Shown in pieces: positions 35,711 through 44,601 of a stretch of 64,000 bases of DNA (positions within the stretch are counted from its first letter, which is position 1; each line of letters starts with the position of its first letter). The DNA comes from Pseudomonas matsuisoli (lineage in GTDB: Bacteria; Pseudomonadota; Gammaproteobacteria; Pseudomonadales; Pseudomonadaceae): contig NZ_BMPO01000002.1 in NCBI RefSeq assembly GCF_014647635.1, positions 496,001-560,000 on the forward strand. The letters are read 5' to 3'. The notes beneath the pieces are model-generated. The model ran no database searches. It had not been told where the DNA came from and saw only the letters and a program-made list of their open reading frames with translations. A program made the position numbers and the translations under genes.

Positions 35711-36535
35711 TCAGTCCTCAGCCGCTTCGGCCAGGGCCGCACGGATGTCTTGGGTCATGTGGTAGTCAGGCAAAATCCACCGCTTGGCGTAAGCGTCGAC
35801 GGTTCCATCCGCCACCATTTCGTCGACGGCCTTGCTGACCGCCTCGCGCAGGCTGTCCTTGCCTTTGGCAAGCGCAGGTGCCGACAGCTGATAAGTCAAA
35901 GGCTTGCCGATCGGCTTGATAGGCAGCCCGTTGACCTTACGGTGCTTATCGCCACCGAAGAACGATGACAACACGGTATCGACGCGACCAATCGCCAAGT
36001 CATTGAACACCAACCCGCCGTTCTCGTAGGTCCTGACCTCGGACTGAGTCATGTGCTTGCGTGCCCACGACTCATTACTGGTGCCAGCCGTCACACCCAC
36101 TGAGCGGCCTTCCATGTCGTCGATGCTCTTGATATCGGTGTTGTCATCGCGAACGAAGAGATAGAACTCTTCCGCGCCATAAGGTGACGCGAAGTCCACC
36201 TGCTTCAGGCGCTCAGTGGTTGGCGTCAGATCGTTCATGACCAAATCGTATTTGTCCGCTTTCAGCCCCTCTACGAAGTTCTTGAAGCTGTCAGCAACGA
36301 ACACCACCTTCTTGACGCCGATCCGACGGGCCACTTCCTTGGCGATCTCAACGTCATAGCCAGCGGGCTGATTGTCGTCTCCCAAATAGCTCCACGGTGG
36401 GCTGGTTTGGGTGTTCGCGATTCGAACCTCGCCCTTGTCCAGAAGCGCTTGCAGTGAATCTTCCGCCACGGCTTGAGCGGTGGTTGCCACGCAAGCCGCC
36501 AGTGCCAGCGCGAACCGAATGCCGATCTTATTCAT
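35711..36535 (-). CDS. polar amino-acid ABC transporter binding protein
   Basis: A 274-residue periplasmic binding protein (SBP_bac_3). The ATG at 36535 follows GAGGA and opens a signal peptide (MNKIGIRFALALAACVATT, cleavage near AVA-ED). Family motifs are PPWSYLGDDNQPAGYDVEIAKE and GVTAGTSNESWA. Upstream in-frame starts would add an unlikely leader. Together with the permease and ATPase it forms a full importer; the residues lining the ligand site (Arg in RVDTVLSS region) do not settle the amino acid. Confidence 0.9.
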   Translation of the reverse strand: MNKIGIRFALALAACVATTAQAVAEDSLQALLDKGEVRIANTQTSPPWSYLGDDNQPAGYDVEIAKEVARRIGVKKVVFVADSFKNFVEGLKADKYDLVMNDLTPTTERLKQVDFASPYGAEEFYLFVRDDNTDIKSIDDMEGRSVGVTAGTSNESWARKHMTQSEVRTYENGGLVFNDLAIGRVDTVLSSFFGGDKHRKVNGLPIKPIGKPLTYQLSAPALAKGKDSLREAVSKAVDEMVADGTVDAYAKRWILPDYHMTQDIRAALAEAAED

Positions 36536-36644
36536 TGACTTCATCCTCATAGCGATACGTGGCCACGGGTGCGGCCACAGGATTGGGCAGTCGAGCAATA
36601 TCAGGAGAGATGCAGCAGAGTCTGTCGCCCTGTCTGCTAAGGGT

Positions 36645-37799
36645 TCATCGAATCGCGCGCTCGTAGGCGTCCAACGCACGCCGCAGGTCGTCGATCAAAA
36701 GCGTCTCGTCTTCCAGGCCGATCGAGATTCGAACGACCGGCTGGTCGGTGGGCGAAAACTGGCGTGAAGCCTGCTGTGAGGCTGGATAGTAGGCAATGAG
36801 GCTGTGCGTCCCGCCCCAACTGGCACCAATCGGAAAATGCTCCAGCGCGTTGAAGAAGGCGCCGAATTTCGATTCGTCAGACGGCGCCTCGAGCACGATG
36901 GAGAACAGGCATCCGTTACCCGTAAAGTCCCGTTTCCACAGTGCGTGCCCGGGATCGCTCTCCAACGCGGGGAAAAGAACTCGCTTCACCATCGGCTGCT
37001 GCTCAAGCCAACGTGCGATCGAAAGCGCTTTGCGCGCTTGCTCGCGAAGACGTAGTTCAAACGTTTCGAGCCCTCTCATGACGAGGAAGCAATCATCCGG
37101 GCTGGTCGCTTGGCCGAAGATACTTTGAGTCTCACGCAACACTGCGTAGCGCTCTGCATCATTGAGGCTGACACACCCCATGAGCAGGTCAGAGTGCCCA
37201 CCGAAGAACTTCGTAGCGGCCTGAATAACGAAATCGACCCCGTGATCCAACGGTTTGAAGAACAGTGGGCTCGCCCACGTGTTATCGATCATCGTCAGAA
37301 CACCGTTCTTCTTGGCGCCCGCAACGATGGCACCGACATCCTGCATTTCCATCGTGACGGTACCCGGAGCTTCCATGCAGATCATTCGGGTATTCGGGCG
37401 GATCAGCGCTTCGATGCCCCCATCGATAGTGGGCGCGTAAAGCTCTACGTCCACGCCAAAATTGGCCAGCCACTGCCGACCGAACGTTTTCAGCGAGCCG
37501 TAGCAGGACTCGGAAATCAACAAGTGATCGCCTGCCCGAACGAACGCCATGACGGTCGTTATCAACGCCGACGCGCCTGATGGCATGACTACGCAGTGCT
37601 TGCCATTCTCCAGCGCGGCGATACGCCGTTCGAGTGACCGCGCAGTCGGTGTGCCTGTGATGCCATAGCTGTAGCCGTCCGGTTGGCGTGATTTGCGTCC
37701 TACGAAGTCTTCGAAGCTGTCGAAAACGATCGTTGACCCACGCCATACCGTCGGGGCCAGGCTGGCGAAAGGGTTATTGGCATCGTCGGTGTAACTCAT
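36645..37799 (-). CDS. PLP-dependent cystathionine beta-lyase-like enzyme
   Basis: A 384-residue fold-type I PLP enzyme of the Cys/Met metabolism family, close to MetC C-S lyases. The PLP lysine is Lys197 (QAATKFFGG), with Asp172 (IDNTW) pairing with the pyridine nitrogen and the GITGTPT and MPSGASA phosphate-binding segments present. It likely cleaves cystathionine or cysteine S-conjugates to pyruvate, ammonia and a thiol. It heads an operon with an amino-acid importer and is divergent from a LysR regulator, pointing to use of an imported sulfur amino acid. Confidence 0.87.
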   Translation of the reverse strand: MSYTDDANNPFASLAPTVWRGSTIVFDSFEDFVGRKSRQPDGYSYGITGTPTARSLERRIAALENGKHCVVMPSGASALITTVMAFVRAGDHLLISESCYGSLKTFGRQWLANFGVDVELYAPTIDGGIEALIRPNTRMICMEAPGTVTMEMQDVGAIVAGAKKNGVLTMIDNTWASPLFFKPLDHGVDFVIQAATKFFGGHSDLLMGCVSLNDAERYAVLRETQSIFGQATSPDDCFLVMRGLETFELRLREQARKALSIARWLEQQPMVKRVLFPALESDPGHALWKRDFTGNGCLFSIVLEAPSDESKFGAFFNALEHFPIGASWGGTHSLIAYYPASQQASRQFSPTDQPVVRISIGLEDETLLIDDLRRALDAYERAIR

Positions 37800-37869
37800 G
37801 GTCGGGCTCGTTATGCGTTTCAGGTGAAGCGATTGTTGAGCAGACGGCCGCAGCGAGCTACAGCTAGAA

Positions 37870-37884
37870 TTATTAACTCAATAA
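37870..37884. promoter_or_regulatory. interrupted palindrome, possible LysR-type site
   Basis: TTATT-AACTC-AATAA is a perfect 5-5-5 interrupted palindrome in the divergent region, 21 bases before the LysR gene and about 70 from the C-S lyase start. LysR proteins bind T-N11-A type dyads in such positions. Confidence 0.45.
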
Positions 37885-37904
37885 GCAAAGGTTATAGGCT
37901 TGGT

Positions 37905-38864
37905 ATGGGCGTCCGAGAGATCGAGGTGTTCCGCGTTGTCATGACAACCGGCAGTACCAGTAAAGCGGCACATATGCTCGGGGTCTCGCAACCTGCGGTG
38001 AGTCAGGCCATACGGAAGCTTGAAACCGGAGCAGGTCTGCAGTTGTTCCAGCGCATCAGAGGCCGCTTGGTCCCCACTCAAGAAGCCCATGCGCTGATGA
38101 TTGAAGTCGATCAATTCTTCGTCGGCTTCGAGGCGATCGAACATCGTTTGAAAAGCCTGAGTCAGTACGGTACGGGACGCTTGAGCATCGCGGTACATCC
38201 CGCGCTGGGAAACGCCTTCATGCCACGCGCGTTGGCGGCACACGACTTGGAGAGCCGGGACATCCGTGTCTCGTTGAGGATTCTGAGTTCGCGTGAAGTC
38301 CATCAGCAGGTGTCCACTGGGCAATGTGATTTCGGCTTGATGGCGGACGAGATGCCCGTTCATGGGTTGGAGCACTCAGCGTTTATGGACACGCCCGGCG
38401 TCATGGTGATGGCGCCCTCCCATGCCCTGGCAAATAAAGATCGGATCGAACCACTTGATCTGGAGAACGTGGATTTCCTCGCTCTCAATCCGGAGGACAG
38501 CAGCAGGCGGCGCCTGGAGGCGGCATTACTCGGAAGCTGCGTGAAGCCCAAGATTCGCGTCGAAACCCCCTATGCCCATACGATCTGTGAAATGGCGACG
38601 CATGGCATGGGCATTGGCTTCGTCAATCCCATCGCAGCGGTGGATTACCTGGGCAGAGGATTGGCCATCAGGCCGTTTGCGCTGGATGTGCCATTTTCCA
38701 GCATTCTGCTGTTTCGCCCGAACAATCCGTTAAGCGACACGGCGCGCCAATTGATACGCAGGATGCGGATTCAGCTGGAAAAGGATCTCAGACGACTGCA
38801 GCGCGCGATATCGGCAGTGGACGCAGGGCCCGGCGCCCGCTTTTCAACGCCTGAGCATCACTAG
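37905..38864 (+). CDS. LysR-family regulator of the C-S lyase/importer operon
   Basis: A 319-residue LysR protein: winged helix at about 1-60 (GSTSKAAHMLGVSQPAVSQAIRK) and a two-lobed effector domain (GRLSIAVHPALGN onward). The ATG at 37905 begins the canonical helix-turn-helix; an upstream in-frame start at 37824 lies within the divergent promoter. The sequence resembles the NocR/OccR branch that senses amino-acid derivatives. Its 3' end overlaps the convergent FecCD permease by 21 bases. Confidence 0.9.
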   Translation: MGVREIEVFRVVMTTGSTSKAAHMLGVSQPAVSQAIRKLETGAGLQLFQRIRGRLVPTQEAHALMIEVDQFFVGFEAIEHRLKSLSQYGTGRLSIAVHPALGNAFMPRALAAHDLESRDIRVSLRILSSREVHQQVSTGQCDFGLMADEMPVHGLEHSAFMDTPGVMVMAPSHALANKDRIEPLDLENVDFLALNPEDSSRRRLEAALLGSCVKPKIRVETPYAHTICEMATHGMGIGFVNPIAAVDYLGRGLAIRPFALDVPFSSILLFRPNNPLSDTARQLIRRMRIQLEKDLRRLQRAISAVDAGPGARFSTPEHH

Positions 38865-39860
38865 AAAAAACAGCCCGCCCAGTGCCGCCGTTGCAATGCC
38901 GATGGGCAAGTCTTCTGGTGCAATCAGCGTCCGCGCGGCGACGTCGACCCACACCAGGAACAAGGCACCAAGTAACGCTGCGACGGGTATCAGCCGCCGG
39001 TGTTCGGCGCCGACCAGCGCCCGGGCGACATGGGGCACCATCAGCCCGACGAACCCGATAGCGCCTGAAAGCGAGACCAATACGCCAGTCAGCAACGACG
39101 TGCAGATGAACGCCTGCAAGCGCAGACCCTTGCCGTTGAAACCGAGACTGACTGCCGTCTGCTCGCCACTCATCAGCGCATTCAGGCCGCGCGCCATGGC
39201 TAAAAGTGCAAAAAGGCCCGCAACGACGCAAATGCCGGGCAACCAAAGAACATCCCAACGTGCGCCACCCAGGCCGCCCAACATCCAAAAGACGACCGAT
39301 GCCGCCGCGTGATGATCCCCTGTGAAAAGCAACAGATTGACCATCGCCATGAGCACGAAGGAGACGGCGACGCCCGCAAGCAAGAGCCGATCACTTTCGA
39401 GCTGGCCACGGCGGCGTGCGACGGCCAGTACGAGCAACATGCTGCCGAGGGCGCCCAGAAAAGCCGCGAGCGGAAGGCTGAAAACACCGGCGAACTCCCC
39501 TAGGTACAGCACGACGAGCACCGCACCGAACGCAGCGCCTGAACTGACGCCCAGTAGATGGGGATCGGCCAGCGGATTACGCGTTACCGCCTGCAGCGCT
39601 ACCCCCACCATCGCCAGTCCCGCACCGACCAGGGCACCCAGAACCACGCGTGGTGCCCGTATCAACCAGACGATGTGTTCCTGGCTGCGGCTCCAGTCTT
39701 CCGGCATCGCGAAACCCAGGTGTTTGCCAACGATGCTCCACACGTAGGATTGCGGGATTACCGCGGGGCCGAATGCCAGCGCGCTGATGCAGGAAAGAAC
39801 CAGGACGCAGACCAACCCGGCCAACAGCAAGCGAATTCCTAAGCGACCTCGAATGGGCAT
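38844..39860 (-). CDS. FecCD/BtuC-type ABC permease
   Basis: A 338-residue permease with about ten helices. Family motifs: RAPRVVLGALVGAGLAMVG, NPLADPHLLGVSSGA and the C-terminal GFVGLMVPHVAR. It pairs with the BtuD-like ATPase and the BtuF-like binding protein of the same operon (its start overlaps the binding-protein stop). The operon lies downstream of a cobalamin riboswitch, so cobalamin, cobinamide or another cobalt chelate is the likely cargo. Confidence 0.88.
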   Translation of the reverse strand: MPIRGRLGIRLLLAGLVCVLVLSCISALAFGPAVIPQSYVWSIVGKHLGFAMPEDWSRSQEHIVWLIRAPRVVLGALVGAGLAMVGVALQAVTRNPLADPHLLGVSSGAAFGAVLVVLYLGEFAGVFSLPLAAFLGALGSMLLVLAVARRRGQLESDRLLLAGVAVSFVLMAMVNLLLFTGDHHAAASVVFWMLGGLGGARWDVLWLPGICVVAGLFALLAMARGLNALMSGEQTAVSLGFNGKGLRLQAFICTSLLTGVLVSLSGAIGFVGLMVPHVARALVGAEHRRLIPVAALLGALFLVWVDVAARTLIAPEDLPIGIATAALGGLFFLVMLRR

Positions 39861-40831
39861 CAGCGAAGTGCGCCTTCGAACAGCGTCGGGTGGAAAGCTT
39901 TGGCGAGCTTTTCCGTCGCTAATGCATTCGCAACGGAAGGCGTCGCCTCCATGTACGTCAGCACGACGAAGCGTTGATCACGGATGGCCTGCACATCCTG
40001 TAGTGCCGGCTGTTGGAGTAGAAAATCTCGCTTCTGCTGCCATGTCAGCGGTCCATAGTCCACGATGGCGATGATCTGAGGATCGCGTTCCACGACGCTT
40101 TCCCAATTGACTTGGGTCCAGCTTGCGGCAACGTCGTCCATGATGTTGTGCCCGCCAGCGATATCGATGAGTGCCTGGGGCATGCCCAGCCGGCCGGAGG
40201 TGAAGGGGCGGTCCTCGCCGCTGTCGTACAGGAACACCCGAGGCCGGTCGTTCGCCCGCTTCACCGTTGCTTGGACTTTTTGAACGCGTCCCTTTATGTC
40301 ACTCACCAATGCGTCGGCGGTAGGCTTGACGGAAAAGATAGCGCCCAAGGCACGCAGGTCACGATACAAGTCGTCCAGGCTCGCAGGCCGCCGCTGCTTC
40401 TGGACATGTGAGCAGGATTCAGTGAGTTCGTAGACTGGAATACCGAACGGTTGCAGTGTAGCCGGCGTCACTGCGCCACCGACGTGCATACCGTAGTTCC
40501 AGCCGGCAAAAAACAGGTCGATGTCCGCGTCCAGCAGCGTTTCCAGCGACGGGTAGCGTTTGGCGAGTTGCGGCACACCCGCCAGACTGTCGAGCACCCA
40601 CCTTTCCCGAGGCTTGCTGTCGTCGAATCCGCTGTAACCTGCAATTCGATCGCGTAGTCCGAGCTTCAAGAGCATGCTGGCGAGGCTAGTGTCGTGCACC
40701 GCGACATGACGTGGCGCCCGATCGAATGTTACTTCGCGGTCGCAGCTGCGTACGGTTAACGGATAGTCGCTCGCCTGTGCGGGCAGTACGATCGAGGCCA
40801 GCAGGAGACCTGCCAGGAAATACTTCGTCAT
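39860..40831 (-). CDS. BtuF/FepB-type periplasmic binding protein
   Basis: A 323-residue class III periplasmic binding protein with a signal peptide (MTKYFLAGLLLASIVLPAQAS). The two-lobed fold is recognisable from VTFDRAPRHVAVHDTSLASMLLKLG, the DIDLFFAG segment and the late QQPALQDVQAIRDQRF. An in-frame ATG at 40846, overlapping the ATPase gene stop, is an alternative start. It would hand the ligand to the FecCD permease. Riboswitch control favours a corrinoid or cobalt chelate over an iron siderophore. Confidence 0.86.
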   Translation of the reverse strand: MTKYFLAGLLLASIVLPAQASDYPLTVRSCDREVTFDRAPRHVAVHDTSLASMLLKLGLRDRIAGYSGFDDSKPRERWVLDSLAGVPQLAKRYPSLETLLDADIDLFFAGWNYGMHVGGAVTPATLQPFGIPVYELTESCSHVQKQRRPASLDDLYRDLRALGAIFSVKPTADALVSDIKGRVQKVQATVKRANDRPRVFLYDSGEDRPFTSGRLGMPQALIDIAGGHNIMDDVAASWTQVNWESVVERDPQIIAIVDYGPLTWQQKRDFLLQQPALQDVQAIRDQRFVVLTYMEATPSVANALATEKLAKAFHPTLFEGALR

Positions 40832-40833
40832 GG

Positions 40834-41613
40834 CTAAGTGATCCATGTCACGCGTGGATAGGCATGCAGCGGATGGCGGTCTACCAGGGCCTTCACACCA
40901 AATACTTGCTCAATCAGCTCGGCTGTCAGCACTTCGGCAGGTGTGCCCCTGGCGACTATTTCGCCCTCCGCGATGACGTAGATGCGATCGCAGAAAGCCG
41001 CTGCCAAATTCAGGTCATGAAAACTCGCCAGGATACTCAGGCCCAACCCTCGCAGGTGTCGCAAAAGCTCGAGCTGGTAGCGCGGGTCCAGATGATTGGT
41101 CGGCTCATCGAGGATGAGCAAACCGGGTTGCTGGACCAACGCACGCGCTAACAGCACACGCTGCTTTTCGCCGCCAGACAAGGTCGCGAACGCCTGGCCT
41201 GCGTAGGTGCTCAGGCCGACGTGCTCGAGGGCTTGGGCGACGTGTCGCGCATCTTCGGAGGTGTCGGCATCGAACAGCCCCTTGTGCGGGGCACGGCCCA
41301 TGGCGACAACATCCTTTACCGTCAATCCAAACTCCTGGGGGAACTCCTGTAGCACGACTGCTATGCGTTGCGCGGACCAGCGCGCCGAGCGCTGCCAGAG
41401 GTCTTCGCCATCGAGGCACAAGTGACCGCGAGCTGGCGTCGTGGACCGGTATGCACAGCGCAGCAAGCTAGTCTTGCCGCTGCCATTGGGCCCAATGAGC
41501 CCCACGAATTCGCCTTCATTGACCTGTAAGCCAATGCCGCGGAGCAGCCAACGTGGCGCTCCGCGGCGCACTTCCACAGCCCAGGACAGGCCTTCGATGG
41601 ATAGCGTCGACAT
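40834..41613 (-). CDS. BtuD/FecE-type ABC ATPase
   Basis: A 259-residue ATPase: Walker A GPNGSGKTS, signature LSGGEKQRVLLARAL, Walker B LLILDEPTNHLDP and H-loop ASFHDLN. The ATG at 41613 has GGGAGGG at 6 bases; a longer reading to 41760 lies inside the receptor gene. It starts 25 bases after the receptor stop and powers the BtuC-like permease. Confidence 0.9.
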   Translation of the reverse strand: MSTLSIEGLSWAVEVRRGAPRWLLRGIGLQVNEGEFVGLIGPNGSGKTSLLRCAYRSTTPARGHLCLDGEDLWQRSARWSAQRIAVVLQEFPQEFGLTVKDVVAMGRAPHKGLFDADTSEDARHVAQALEHVGLSTYAGQAFATLSGGEKQRVLLARALVQQPGLLILDEPTNHLDPRYQLELLRHLRGLGLSILASFHDLNLAAAFCDRIYVIAEGEIVARGTPAEVLTAELIEQVFGVKALVDRHPLHAYPRVTWIT

Positions 41614-41638
41614 TAAGGCCCTCCCTTCGCGCCGGTCG

Positions 41639-43777
41639 TTAGAAGCTGTAGTCGGCCGTGACGAAGAACGAGCGCGGCTCGCCGAGGTACCACTGCTGAC
41701 CATTGTTGCTTGTGGTGGTCGCGTACTGACGGTCGAACAGATTATTGAGTTGCAGGCCAAGGGTTAGGTCGGGCTGTAGGTGCCAGTCGAAGTTCGCATC
41801 GACCACCGTATAGCTCGGCACGTTTACGGTGTTGGCGTTATCGGCATAGCGGCTATCCACGTAACGGGCGCCCGCACCTGCACTGAATCGCTCGGCGAAG
41901 TCCTTGCTCAACCAGAGATTGGCGGAGCGGCGCGGAACGTCAAAGGGTCGATTGCCTTTGTAATCGTTGCCGTTACCTTCGAACTCGTCGTATTCGGCGC
42001 GAACCCAAGACGCATTTGCCGAGAGCTGGACCTCATACGGAAGGCGCAGTTCGAGCGTGGCTTCGATGCCATCCGACGACTGCTGACCGATCTGCTGTTG
42101 CAGCGTCGGGTTTAGCGGATCAGTACTGAGCAGCTTCTTTTTGACGATGTGATAAGCCGCTAGGGTCCACTCGCCGTTGCCGTCGAGGAACTGCTGCTTG
42201 ATCCCCAACTCCGTTTGCTTCGCCGTGCTTAGATCCCACACCTGCTGTGCAGCGGACAGCGTCAGCAAGTTGCTGACCCCTTCGGTACTGGTCGCATACT
42301 GACCGTAGAGCGATAGGTTGTCCGTCACCGCGAAGACCAATCCCGCCCGCCAATTGTTGCCAGTCAGGCTACGGTCACTACGGGAGTCATTGAGCAGGTC
42401 GTTGCGGTCGAGGTGCACCTGATCCCGACGCGCACCGGTAATGAGGGAGAGCTGCTCCGTCAGCGCAGTACGGTTTTCCGCGAACAAGGAGAACTGCCGG
42501 GCCTTATTGCCCTCGCGTGAGCGGTACGGATCGTTGCTCACGTACTCGCCGCCGCCTGAGCCTCCTAGCGGAACGACATCGCTGTAGGTATTGCCGAAAT
42601 CGTGCTTTCGCGTGAAGCGAATACTGTTGTAGTCCGCACCGACAACCGTGCGGCTGTCCAGGCCGAACAGCGAGTGCTTGAGCGTGAACGTTTGCCGATC
42701 GCCGATCTGCTCCTGCGTGTGCTTGATACTGATGAAGTCGCTCCGCTCGACCAGATCGCCGGGCTGCCAGGTATAGGTTTCTGCGTTGCGCCAGCGGCGT
42801 TGGGTCTTGAGAAAATAGAGCTGATTGCTGGCACTCAGGTTGTCGTTGATCGTCCAGTCGCTGACGAGCCGCGTGGATTGATCGTTGTAGTGCACCGTTG
42901 CGTCTGCAACGTTGTAGTTGTTGTCGCGCAGGTGCTCACGGTAATGCCCGTCCACCAGCGGTGTACCGAAGTACTGCTGCGGTTCCTGGTCGCCGTAATC
43001 GTGACTGAGAGTAAAGCTCAGGTTCTCCGTCGGTTCCCAGCGTAGCGCAGCGCTGACCGCCAGGCTCTCGGCGTCGCCTCGATCGACCCAGCCGTTACTG
43101 GCTTGCCGATTGAGGTTGAGCCGGTAACTCAGGGTATCGGTGAGTGAACCACCACTATCCAGCGCTGCCTGGCGACGATCATCACTCCCGTAACCAAGCC
43201 GAATACGGTTGCGAATCTCCCCTTCGAATGGCTTCTTGGGCACGACGTTCACCACAGCGCCGGTCGCCCCTTCGCCGTACAAAACCGACGCAGGGCCACG
43301 AAGAATGTCGATACGGTCCACCGACCAGGTATCGACCGGAAACGTCACGGTGCCGGCTCCGACGTACAAACGGTTACCGTCGTAGAGCTGCATGGTCGAG
43401 CTATGGCCGGTGAACCCTCTCGCAGACAGCGCGGTGCCACCGTTGCCCGGCGTACCGATGAAGGTGATACCGGGCGAGCGAGTCACCGCCTCCTGAACGG
43501 TCGCATTGTTGCGCTTTTGGATCTGGTCGGAACCGATGCTGGTCACGCTCGCTGGCGTTTCCAGTGGCGTCAGGTTCAGCCGCGAGCCGGTCGTCGTTGG
43601 CGTGCGTAAGTCAGGTTGCCCCGCGTTTTCGGCAGCACTGGTGATTGCCGTAGAAGGAAGCGCCAGAGCTCCGTCGCTCTCAGCTGCATGCAGAGGCATG
43701 GCGAACAGCACGCAAGGCGCCAGGCTCGCGCGAAGAGGCTTGCCCGTCAGGGCATTCAAGAAGGTATTACGGGACAT
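41639..43777 (-). CDS. TonB-dependent siderophore-type receptor under riboswitch control
   Basis: A 712-residue outer-membrane receptor of the FhuA/FoxA-like siderophore class. A signal segment (LRASLAPCVLFAMPLHAAES) is followed by the plug (TPASVTSIGSDQIQKRN; SARGFTGHSSTMQLYDG; RIDILRGPASVLYGEG) and a beta-barrel ending in ADYSF. ATG 43777 is preferred; an upstream ATG (43837) would put 20 odd residues before the signal. A cobalamin riboswitch lies in its leader, unusual for an iron receptor, so its ligand may be a corrinoid or cobalt chelate. The BtuCDF-like genes follow at once. Confidence 0.88.
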   Translation of the reverse strand: MSRNTFLNALTGKPLRASLAPCVLFAMPLHAAESDGALALPSTAITSAAENAGQPDLRTPTTTGSRLNLTPLETPASVTSIGSDQIQKRNNATVQEAVTRSPGITFIGTPGNGGTALSARGFTGHSSTMQLYDGNRLYVGAGTVTFPVDTWSVDRIDILRGPASVLYGEGATGAVVNVVPKKPFEGEIRNRIRLGYGSDDRRQAALDSGGSLTDTLSYRLNLNRQASNGWVDRGDAESLAVSAALRWEPTENLSFTLSHDYGDQEPQQYFGTPLVDGHYREHLRDNNYNVADATVHYNDQSTRLVSDWTINDNLSASNQLYFLKTQRRWRNAETYTWQPGDLVERSDFISIKHTQEQIGDRQTFTLKHSLFGLDSRTVVGADYNSIRFTRKHDFGNTYSDVVPLGGSGGGEYVSNDPYRSREGNKARQFSLFAENRTALTEQLSLITGARRDQVHLDRNDLLNDSRSDRSLTGNNWRAGLVFAVTDNLSLYGQYATSTEGVSNLLTLSAAQQVWDLSTAKQTELGIKQQFLDGNGEWTLAAYHIVKKKLLSTDPLNPTLQQQIGQQSSDGIEATLELRLPYEVQLSANASWVRAEYDEFEGNGNDYKGNRPFDVPRRSANLWLSKDFAERFSAGAGARYVDSRYADNANTVNVPSYTVVDANFDWHLQPDLTLGLQLNNLFDRQYATTTSNNGQQWYLGEPRSFFVTADYSF

Positions 43778-43894
43778 ATCGTTCCACTCGAATGAGGAAT
43801 GAAGAAATCCCGGAGGGAACAACGCATAGGGAATCACAGGCGCGACTTGCCCGCGGAGACCGGCCTGCGCCCGCCCACCGCGGGTTTGCCAAAC

Positions 43895-44080
43895 AGGGTT
43901 TCGGGCCGGTCTCCGGGCTCACGAGGGTCACGACACCTTCGCCTTCCCATGCCGGAGCACAGTGGCGTACTGAAAGCGTCTCTCGTATACCGTTGCGGGG
44001 GCAGCGCCGGACTGACCACCTTCGTGGCGAACCGGCTTCCCGTTTAATCCCATGCGCGGCGGCATGGGACACCTGAAACT
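43895..44080 (-). ncRNA. cobalamin riboswitch (minus strand)
   Basis: Read on the minus strand, the blocks come in order: AACGGGAAGCCGG and CGAAGGTGG (about 44045-44018), GCGCTGCCCCCGCAACGG (44007-43991), ATGGGAAGGCGAAGG (about 43951-43937) and the B12 box GAGCCCGGAGACCGGCC (43920-43904). The receptor gene starts about 115 bases further on, so the four-gene uptake operon should be shut off when cobalamin is plentiful. Confidence 0.92.
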
Positions 44081-44134
44081 GGCGCGCATAGGAACACCGA
44101 TACGACCGTTCGTCAATGCGCCGCCCGCGGCCGA

Positions 44135-44527
44135 TCAGTTGCAGCCGATCAAGCGGTTGCAGGTCACGCGACCACGGGTGCCTTCCGAACTCGAAACCCG
44201 GCTGATGACGTTCCAGCCGATGCGCTGGCTGAAGCCGAACCAGGCCGCGCCCGAACTCGTCACGCCAGAGAGCAGTTGCTGCCGGCCATAGCGCGTACTC
44301 GCCTGCCCCCAGGATTGCCCACTGATGGCGTCGAACCCGCGCATGAGCGCGTCGCTCCCCTGCTGCACGATGCCGAAATGGTTTCCAAAGCGATCGGTGC
44401 AGTTCACCAACATGGCGCTGCGTGTGCATTTCATCGCATTGCCGGGCAGGACGAAGGCGGCTTGCGCGGGCAGCGCGCCTGCGCACAACGTCAACACCAC
44501 TAAACGAGCCAGCCACATACTTTTCAT
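44135..44527 (-). CDS. small secreted Cys-containing protein of the CobN-like operon
   Basis: A 130-residue protein with a clear signal peptide (MKSMWLARLVVLTLCAGAL, cleavage near AQA-AF) and four cysteines in the mature part (MKCTRS, LVNCTD, VTCNR, IGCN), possibly two disulfides. The remainder is rich in Gly, Ser and aromatic residues. I do not recognise a family. It is the last gene of the minus-strand CobN-like operon, 74 bases after the ExbD-like gene, and so may be a periplasmic or surface partner of that system. The second cobalamin riboswitch begins some 55 bases downstream. Confidence 0.75.
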   Translation of the reverse strand: MKSMWLARLVVLTLCAGALPAQAAFVLPGNAMKCTRSAMLVNCTDRFGNHFGIVQQGSDALMRGFDAISGQSWGQASTRYGRQQLLSGVTSSGAAWFGFSQRIGWNVISRVSSSEGTRGRVTCNRLIGCN

Positions 44528-44601
44528 GCACGCCTCTGCTGATGGATCGACCTTCGCGGGCTTGGCCGGCCGGAAATCCTTGCGACGCTAGCCTGGCACC
44601 A

